The notes under the pieces were generated by a model, which worked only from the letters and a program-made list of their open reading frames with translations, had not been told where the DNA came from and did no database searches. A stretch of DNA of 9,663 bases, taken from Candidatus Omnitrophota bacterium (GTDB lineage: Bacteria > Omnitrophota > 4484-213). The stretch covers positions 1 through 9,663 of the forward strand of contig DAOWIN010000130.1 in assembly GCA_030640885.1 (NCBI GenBank), in the 5' to 3' direction. Positions within the stretch are counted from its first letter, which is position 1, and each line of letters opens with the position of its first letter. Below, in pieces: positions 5,361-9,663 of the stretch. Both the position numbers and the translations under genes were made by a program.

Positions 5361-6203
5361 TCAGTTTCCCAGTTTCCCAGTTTCCCAGTTTCCCAGTTTC
5401 CGTGCTGGGTAACTGGTAGCTGGGTGTCTGGGTAACTGCCCTTTCGTTATTCCCCGCTGAGAACTTTCAATAAATTTTACTAAATGTAAAATCGTTGACG
5501 GGGGAGAATTTTCTTTTTTAAATTTCTCTAAACTATCTTTAACCGGAGCTGAGGAAAAAAATAGAACCTTAAAAACTCTTTTTAGCTCTGCAATTAAAAC
5601 ATCTGAGAAACCTGCCCGCTTTAAACCAACACTGTTCAGCCCATAAACTCTGGCTGGATGGCCGTCTGTCAAAGAGTAAGGGGGAATATCTTTAACTACC
5701 TTTGAACAACCGCCAACAATTGCCAAACTTCCTATGCATACAAATTGGTGGATAGCCGCCAATCCGCCAATAACGGCTTTATCCTCAACATCAACATGAC
5801 CGGCAAGTGTACCCGCATTAGCGATAACCACATCATCTCCTATCAAACAATCGTGAGCAATATGAGAGTAAGCCATAATTAAATTATTATTACCAATTGC
5901 TGTCTTGCCGCGGGCAGTTGTGCCGCGATTTATAGTTACATACTCACGAATCGTATTTTTATCTCCAATCTCAACATAGCTCTTTTCCTCTTTAAATTTC
6001 AAATCCTGAGGAATGCTTCCTATTATTGCTCCGCCGAAAATTTTACAATCTTTGCCTATCTGAGCATTCTCTAAAAATACCCTTTCTTTTATGCAGGTGC
6101 CAGCGTCAATAGACACATTTTCCCCTACAATAGAATAAGCACCAATCTCTACATCCTTACTTATCTTCGCCTGTTTATTAATTATAGCAGTAGAATGAAT
6201 CAT
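5361..6203 (-). CDS. lpxA: UDP-N-acetylglucosamine O-acyltransferase LpxA with repeat-encoded tail
   Basis: First step of lipid A synthesis: moves a 3-hydroxyacyl chain from ACP to UDP-GlcNAc in the cytoplasm. 280 residues against about 260 normally. The left-handed beta-helix hexapeptide repeats fill residues 1-180, followed by the helical C-terminal domain. The histidines match E. coli: H114 and H117 (SHIAHDC; H117 is the likely general base), H136 and H152 (IHQF). G165 sits where E. coli has Gly173, which suggests a long acyl chain. The homologous sequence ends near GITKG (251-255); the remaining 25 residues, with KLGN-WETG-KLGN, are translated from an 8-bp tandem repeat and related words. 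ATG 6203 has GAGG about 7 nt upstream. It is followed by lpxI after 4 bp and preceded by its own promoter and a long inverted repeat. Confidence 0.96.
   Translation of the reverse strand: MIHSTAIINKQAKISKDVEIGAYSIVGENVSIDAGTCIKERVFLENAQIGKDCKIFGGAIIGSIPQDLKFKEEKSYVEIGDKNTIREYVTINRGTTARGKTAIGNNNLIMAYSHIAHDCLIGDDVVIANAGTLAGHVDVEDKAVIGGLAAIHQFVCIGSLAIVGGCSKVVKDIPPYSLTDGHPARVYGLNSVGLKRAGFSDVLIAELKRVFKVLFFSSAPVKDSLEKFKKENSPPSTILHLVKFIESSQRGITKGQLPRHPATSYPARKLGNWETGKLGN
5362..5401. repeat. 8-bp tandem repeat (CAGTTTCC) x5 inside the lpxA 3' end
   Basis: Five exact copies of CAGTTTCC lie end to end. Because 8 is not a multiple of 3, the frame rotates and encodes an 8-residue period (G-N-W-E-T-G-K-L) on the minus strand. 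The adjacent 5402-5440 holds related CTGGGTAACTG words (GGGTAACTG at 5407-5415 and 5429-5437). Copy number should be unstable; each gain or loss would shift the end of lpxA and its spacing to lpxI. Confidence 0.9.
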
Positions 6204-6213
6204 ATTTAAGCCT

Positions 6214-6311
6214 CAAGTTGCAGGCTGCAAGTTTCAAGCTTCAGGTAAAAAAAAGAAAAGGAAAATTAAAAACTTTAGGTTTCTTACTTGCAGCTTGCAG
6301 CCTGCAACTTG
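6214..6311 (-). repeat. 18-bp perfect inverted repeat in the lpxA leader
   Basis: Arms 6214-6231 (caagttgcaggctgcaag) and 6294-6311 are exact reverse complements separated by 62 nt that carry further partial copies (caagtttcaagcttcagg, cttgcagcttgcag). On the minus strand the predicted transcript start (about 6311) coincides with the outer arm, and the GAGG Shine-Dalgarno of lpxA (6211-6214) touches the inner end. It may be a long leader hairpin or a MITE-like repeat; there is no transposase or clear target duplication. Confidence 0.8.
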
Positions 6312-6317
6312 TAGTCT

Positions 6318-6345
6318 ATTATACCACATTTCCCATATTTGGCAA
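6318..6345 (-). promoter_or_regulatory. Sigma70-type promoter for lpxA-lpxI
   Basis: On the minus strand TTGCCA (6340-6345) is followed by a 16-nt spacer and TATAAT (6318-6323), with TGG directly before the -10 (extended -10 TGn). Start of transcription is expected near 6311, giving a leader of about 108 nt. It lies in the 169-bp murJ-lpxA gap, so lpxA does not depend only on read-through from murJ. Confidence 0.75.
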
Positions 6346-6372
6346 TGGTTTTTTACTGGTAGAATTTTTTGC

Positions 6373-7935
6373 TTATGTGTGAATAATACGAGCTAAGGCT
6401 TGTTTTATCCATCCTAATATCTCGTGAGTCTCTTCTACCTTCACTAGAAAAGTAATTAACATAAAAATTATTATTCCGCTTAAAATAGAGACAAAAATAC
6501 TAAAAAGGGCAGGCAAATTAAAAGAATAAAACAAATGGGAAAAGATAATTTTGCATCCTATTCCCATTATTATAGCTGAAAATAATACTTTGACAAAAGA
6601 GCTTAAAATTTTCTTTCCCCCGAAATTGCCTATCCTTTTTCTCAAAACAAAAAGTAAAAGGAAAAGATTTAGGCTGCTGGAGATAGCCGTAGCCAAAGCT
6701 AATCCCCCTTCACGTAAGGGAACCATCAAGATTAAATTCAAAATTATATTTGCCAACATTGCAATTACCGCTATTTTTACCGGCGTTCTGGTATCCTGAA
6801 AAGAATAGAAAACGGGAGCGATAATCTTTATGCCGCTGTAGGCAAATAGCCCAAGACAGTAAAAAAACAGTGTATTTGCCGCCCGAGAAGTAGAAAGGGC
6901 TGTAAATGCTCCTCGCTGAAAAAGAAGCTTGATTATGGGAAATCTTAAAATAATCAAACCTACGGCGGCGGGAAGACTGATAAAAAAACCCATTCGCAAA
7001 GCAAAAGAAAGCATCTTTTTTAATTTACCAAATTCCTGCTTTGCCGCATAGATAGAATAATGTGGCAGAACCGCTGTGCCCAAAGCAATGCCAAAAACCC
7101 CCAAGGGAAACTGCATCAAACGGTTGCCATACCAAAGAGAAGAAATTGCCCCGTTGCCTAAAAAAAATCCTAATAGAAAATCAACAACAATATTTACTTG
7201 AGTAACGGCTAAACCCAAAATTCCCGGTAGTGCAAGCAAAGCAATCTTTTTTAAGCCCGGATGATGAAAATCAAAATTCAACCTTAAAGAAAATTTTCTC
7301 CTGAGCAAAGGGGGAATTTGAATAAGCAGTTGAAATAAACCTCCCAAAAGCACACCAATAATTACCCCCCATATCTTTTCTTCTAAACCTTTACCAAAAC
7401 GGGGGCATAGATAGAATAAAGAAAGTAGCCAAAAAATATTTAAGAATAAAGGAGCAAGAGCGGGAGTAGCAAAGTGTTTATGGGAATTTAGAATTCCCAT
7501 TAGCAGGGCGGCTAAAGAAAGAAAAAAGATATAAGGAAGTAAAAAACGGGTAAGTTGAAGAATTAGCAAAATTTTAGGGGTAAAGGAAAATTTTGCTAAA
7601 ATTAAATTTATAAAAAAAATCCCTCCTGCAACTATTGTTGTTAAAATAATAAGAAGAAAGGTGAATGTGAGGTTGGCTAATCTTTTTGCTTCCTCTTTGT
7701 CCTTCTTATGCAAATATTCTGTGAAAACAGGGATAAAGGAATTTGAAAGCGCTCCCTCGGCCAATAAACGGCGCAAAAGATTGGGAACCATAAAGGCAAT
7801 CAGAAAGGCATCCCAAACTCCACTTGTCCCAAATAAGCGAGCTGAAAAGATATCACGCAGTAGACCCAAAATGCGACTAACAAAAGTAGCACTGCTTATC
7901 CCCAAAGTAGATTTAGCCAAGGATTTAGTAGACAT
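6373..7935 (-). CDS. murJ: Lipid II flippase MurJ (MviN)
   Basis: Polytopic inner-membrane protein of the MOP superfamily that moves lipid II across the membrane for peptidoglycan assembly. 520 residues with about 14 hydrophobic segments. The N-terminal signature runs from R21 through RILGLLRD (R27, D28), WDAF (D42) to PNLLRRLLAEGALSNSF (R55, R56), equivalent to E. coli R18, R24, D39 and R52/R53. SSLWYGNRLMQFPLGVFG holds R272, equivalent to E. coli R270, in the central cavity. ATG 7935 is chosen because MSTKSLAKSTLGISS starts like the family; 36 further residues upstream (from 8043) would be read through the rpsT promoter and look non-coding. No Shine-Dalgarno is visible. It is divergent from rpsT, a pairing also seen in other bacteria. 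Confidence 0.96.
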   Translation of the reverse strand: MSTKSLAKSTLGISSATFVSRILGLLRDIFSARLFGTSGVWDAFLIAFMVPNLLRRLLAEGALSNSFIPVFTEYLHKKDKEEAKRLANLTFTFLLIILTTIVAGGIFFINLILAKFSFTPKILLILQLTRFLLPYIFFLSLAALLMGILNSHKHFATPALAPLFLNIFWLLSLFYLCPRFGKGLEEKIWGVIIGVLLGGLFQLLIQIPPLLRRKFSLRLNFDFHHPGLKKIALLALPGILGLAVTQVNIVVDFLLGFFLGNGAISSLWYGNRLMQFPLGVFGIALGTAVLPHYSIYAAKQEFGKLKKMLSFALRMGFFISLPAAVGLIILRFPIIKLLFQRGAFTALSTSRAANTLFFYCLGLFAYSGIKIIAPVFYSFQDTRTPVKIAVIAMLANIILNLILMVPLREGGLALATAISSSLNLFLLLFVLRKRIGNFGGKKILSSFVKVLFSAIIMGIGCKIIFSHLFYSFNLPALFSIFVSILSGIIIFMLITFLVKVEETHEILGWIKQALARIIHT

Positions 7936-7964
7936 TTGACAAAAATGGAATTGTAGTATATACT
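7936..7964 (+). promoter_or_regulatory. Sigma70 promoter for rpsT, abutting the murJ start codon
   Basis: TTGACA (7936-7941), a 17-nt spacer and TATACT (7959-7964): a consensus -35 with near-consensus -10. The -35 begins at the base next to the murJ start codon. The -10 lies in a perfect 10-bp palindrome, AGTATATACT (7955-7964), so the same bases also spell TATACT on the minus strand; I do not find a good -35 for that direction. Transcription of rpsT should begin near 7971. Confidence 0.8.
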
Positions 7965-7970
7965 GGACAA

Positions 7971-8100
7971 AGTTTAGGCGAGGTAAAATCTTGTCTGAAC
8001 TCAAAGAGCTTCGGTTCTTTCCTGATGTACACCGGGCGAGCAAGGAAAAACCTTTAGAACAGAACCTTGAGCCTCAGGCTCTCCCGCTTGAGGCGGGAGA
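7971..8100 (+). promoter_or_regulatory. Structured rpsT leader (5' UTR, about 149 nt)
   Basis: Three stems are visible in plus-strand RNA. 8003-8009 pairs with 8014-8020 (one G-U) and closes on C(UUCG)G, an exceptionally stable tetraloop. 8069-8074 pairs with 8076-8081 (GAGCCT-C-AGGCTC). 8080-8089 pairs with 8091-8100 (one U-G) around G8090. GCCTCA (8071-8076) can instead pair with TGAGGC (8089-8094), which would break both of the last stems. S20 controls its own translation in E. coli, so a regulatory leader is plausible, but no known motif is recognised. Confidence 0.5.
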
Positions 8101-8119
8101 AAGGAAAGGAGAATAAAAA

Positions 8120-8389
8120 ATGCCTAATACTTCATCAGCAACTAAAGCTTTGCGACAAAATAAAAAAAGAAAGCAAAGAAACAAAAAGATTAAAAAAGAG
8201 TTAAAAACGCTTGCTAAAAATGCTAAGTCTCTTATTACCGGAAAAAAGACTGAAGAGGCAAAAGAAACATTTCGCAAACTACAAATAAAATTGGATAAAG
8301 CTGCCTCTAAAAAAATAATCAAAAAGGGTACCGGCAAACGCCAAAAATCTCGTTTAGCAAAAAAGATTATTTCTATAGGCAAAGCTTAA
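8120..8389 (+). CDS. rpsT: 30S ribosomal protein S20
   Basis: Small-subunit protein that binds the 5' and 3' minor domains of 16S rRNA early in assembly. 89 residues, the usual size, very rich in Lys and Arg. It shows the all-helical S20 layout: SSATKALRQNKKRKQRNK at the N-terminus, then EEAKETFRKLQIKLDKAASK, and the signature KGTGKRQKSRLAKKI near 69-83. AAGGAG (8106-8111) lies 8 nt before ATG 8120. It is the only plus-strand gene in the window, divergent from murJ. Its last 17 bp overlap the end of holA on the other strand, so neither gene has room for a terminator outside the other's coding region. Confidence 0.97.
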   Translation: MPNTSSATKALRQNKKRKQRNKKIKKELKTLAKNAKSLITGKKTEEAKETFRKLQIKLDKAASKKIIKKGTGKRQKSRLAKKIISIGKA

Positions 8390-9320
8390 TTACTAATATC
8401 TCCAAAATCAGCTCTGTTTTTGTTGCTGTTGTTTTAATTTGCAAATCTGTTTTGGCAAGCAATTCAATATTTCTTTTTAGCTCTGTGAGCGAAAAATTCT
8501 TTAGCGAATCTATAAAACCCTTGAGAAAAAAGGGTGGAATATTCAATTCTTTACCCAACTTTTCTCTTTGTCCCTGCTCTAATATTTGTTTTCCCCTCCA
8601 CAGCCTATTTACCTGCCAGAAAAGCATAGCTACAATCTCCCCTGCTTTCTTTCCCTGAGAGAAAAGATTGTTTAAGACATTTAACGCATCTGTTTTATCT
8701 TTTTTGCTTATTGCCGCCGTTAGGTCAAAGATGGTATTTAGATTATCTCTACTAACCACATCTTCAATATCTTCTTTCTTAATCTCCGTTCTTCCCCCCA
8801 CATAAGAAATAAGTTTATCAATATTCTGGGCTAAATTCTGACTATTTACCCCCGCTTTTTGTTTTAAAAAAGAAGTATCGGCAAAAGAAATCGCCTTTCC
8901 GCTTTCTCCTATTTTTTGTTTAATCCACTGCTCTATGTGTGAAGGAGAAAAACCAACATTAATTACTTTTCCTGTCTTAGGAACAACCTGATAAAGTTTT
9001 TCTCTTTTATCTATCTTTACGGAGGTTAAGATAAAAATTGTACGCGGGGCAGGATGCAGCAGATAAGAAATCAAAATATTTTGCTGGGGGGATTTTAAAA
9101 ACTCAATGTTGTGAACTACAGTCAAACGGTAAGAAACCTGCCAAGGAAGGATTTTTGCCGTTTTAATAACCTCTTCTATTCCTGTTTCTTTGGCATCAAA
9201 AACAGCATAATTAAAATCTTTTTGAAGCGGGGAAGAAAAAAGCCCTTTTTCTATTTGCGATATCTCCTTTTTCTTTAAAAATTCGTCTTCGCCATTTATG
9301 AGATATAAAATTGGGGACAT
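8373..9320 (-). CDS. holA: DNA polymerase III delta subunit HolA
   Basis: Delta is the part of the clamp-loader complex that opens the beta sliding clamp. 315 residues, slightly short of the usual 330-345. The N-terminal AAA+-like domain starts with LYLINGEDEFLKKKEI (5-20) and includes APRTIFILTSVKIDKREKLY (91-110). A middle helical domain follows (AISFADTSFLKQKAG to EDVVSRD, 143-192). The C-terminal collar domain holds IFDLTAAISKKDKTDALNVL (197-216), AMLFWQVNRLWRGK (231-244) and a final LAKTDLQIKT. ATG 9320 is the natural start, but no Shine-Dalgarno precedes it. The GLUG gene ends 30 bp upstream. HolA next to rpsT occurs in other phyla and supports the call. Confidence 0.95.
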   Translation of the reverse strand: MSPILYLINGEDEFLKKKEISQIEKGLFSSPLQKDFNYAVFDAKETGIEEVIKTAKILPWQVSYRLTVVHNIEFLKSPQQNILISYLLHPAPRTIFILTSVKIDKREKLYQVVPKTGKVINVGFSPSHIEQWIKQKIGESGKAISFADTSFLKQKAGVNSQNLAQNIDKLISYVGGRTEIKKEDIEDVVSRDNLNTIFDLTAAISKKDKTDALNVLNNLFSQGKKAGEIVAMLFWQVNRLWRGKQILEQGQREKLGKELNIPPFFLKGFIDSLKNFSLTELKRNIELLAKTDLQIKTTATKTELILEILVIKLCL

Positions 9321-9350
9321 AATCTAACATTGCTTTATAGTTTAGCTATT

Positions 9351-9663
9351 TTACGGCACCAGACAACCACCTGTCTGCCAATTCAAGCAGGGATATGATA
9401 CGCCGTCATCAATCTTCCAGATACTGCTGAAGTCCCAGCCCGAATAGGTAGCTTTAACTCTCATCTGCGCGGTTGTTCTGCCTATCCCGCCAGCGCTTGT
9501 ATTCTGCCCCGATGTTGTTTTGTTCCAGTAAGACTGAGCGACAGAACCGGCATCCCTTTTACCAATTAAACCACCGACATTACTCCCGCCGCTGACAGCG
9601 CCGATAGAATAAGAACGCTTAATTTGCGAAGGCATAAGCCACATTCTGCCAATTAAACCACCG
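9351..9663 (-). CDS. GLUG-repeat protein, C-terminal fragment (5' end beyond window)
   Basis: The frame stays open from the right edge to TAA at 9351-9353, about 103 residues. GGLIGR at the edge and NVGGLIGKRD are GLUG repeat ends, separated by IKRSYSIGAVSGG. The tail has the layout usual for such proteins: SYWNKTTSGQNTSAGGIG, then TTAQM, YSGWDFSSIWKID and YPCLNW. These repeats are common in large secreted or surface proteins; the precise role, signal peptide and full length are not visible. By eye the GC content here is higher than in the rest of the window. An internal Met at 9644 is not the true start because the repeat continues upstream. The gene is followed by holA after 30 bp with no terminator. 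Confidence 0.85.
   Translation of the reverse strand, partial: GGLIGRMWLMPSQIKRSYSIGAVSGGSNVGGLIGKRDAGSVAQSYWNKTTSGQNTSAGGIGRTTAQMRVKATYSGWDFSSIWKIDDGVSYPCLNWQTGGCLVP

Noticed and set aside
6214..6311. Insertion sequence with terminal inverted repeats
   Set aside because: The inner 62 nt cannot encode a transposase and no target-site duplication is visible; at most a MITE-like repeat.
7936..8043. Longer MurJ with 36 more N-terminal residues
   Set aside because: It would be read through the rpsT promoter and does not resemble MurJ; the family N-terminus begins at 7935.
8074..8382. Minus-strand open frame of 102 codons opposite rpsT
   Set aside because: The hydrophobic product is what the complement of Lys-rich S20 codons gives; no independent support.
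9351..9644. Complete small protein starting at ATG 9644
   Set aside because: The frame continues upstream to the window edge with GGLIGR, part of another GLUG repeat, so this is an internal Met.

Overview
The window looks like chromosomal core sequence from an uncultured, AT-rich, Gram-negative (diderm) bacterium. LpxA and LpxI show that lipid A is made. A full-length McsB protein-arginine kinase, a GLUG-repeat surface-type protein and spacers packed with palindromes and 'CCAAAT/ATTTGG' word repeats together recall the Omnitrophota or other PVC-side candidate phyla. That placement is an inference from gene content and style only. I see no tRNA, rRNA, transposase, CRISPR array or phage gene.

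Layout: every gene except rpsT is on the minus strand, so transcription runs right to left. From the right edge: the C-terminal end of a GLUG-repeat protein (9351-9663), holA (8373-9320), rpsT on the plus strand (8120-8389, tail-to-tail with holA and overlapping it by 17 bp), murJ (6373-7935, divergent from rpsT), lpxA (5361-6203), lpxI (4553-5356), a divergent class II aldolase (3307-4371), mcsB (1879-2952), hisD (632-1852) and hisB (1-504, cut by the left edge).

Functional groups: MurJ, LpxA and LpxI serve the envelope (lipid II flipping, and the first acylation and the UDP-diacylglucosamine hydrolysis of lipid A). HisD and HisB are two steps of histidine synthesis. HolA and S20 are replication and ribosome housekeeping. 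McsB tags proteins for degradation by arginine phosphorylation. The aldolase belongs to central or sugar-phosphate metabolism, but its exact substrate is uncertain. Two good sigma70-type promoters are visible: TTGCCA-16-TGGTATAAT for lpxA-lpxI, and TTGACA-17-TATACT for rpsT.

The coding content is ordinary; the unusual part is between the genes. Perfect or nearly perfect hairpins sit 10-14 nt before the start codons of hisB, mcsB, the aldolase and lpxA. Three of the window's hairpins share a core with compensatory base changes. One 58-nt block (3111-3168) folds as a three-way junction with no unpaired base at the junction. Two spacers share the same order of modules, and an 8-bp tandem repeat has become the C-terminal tail of LpxA.
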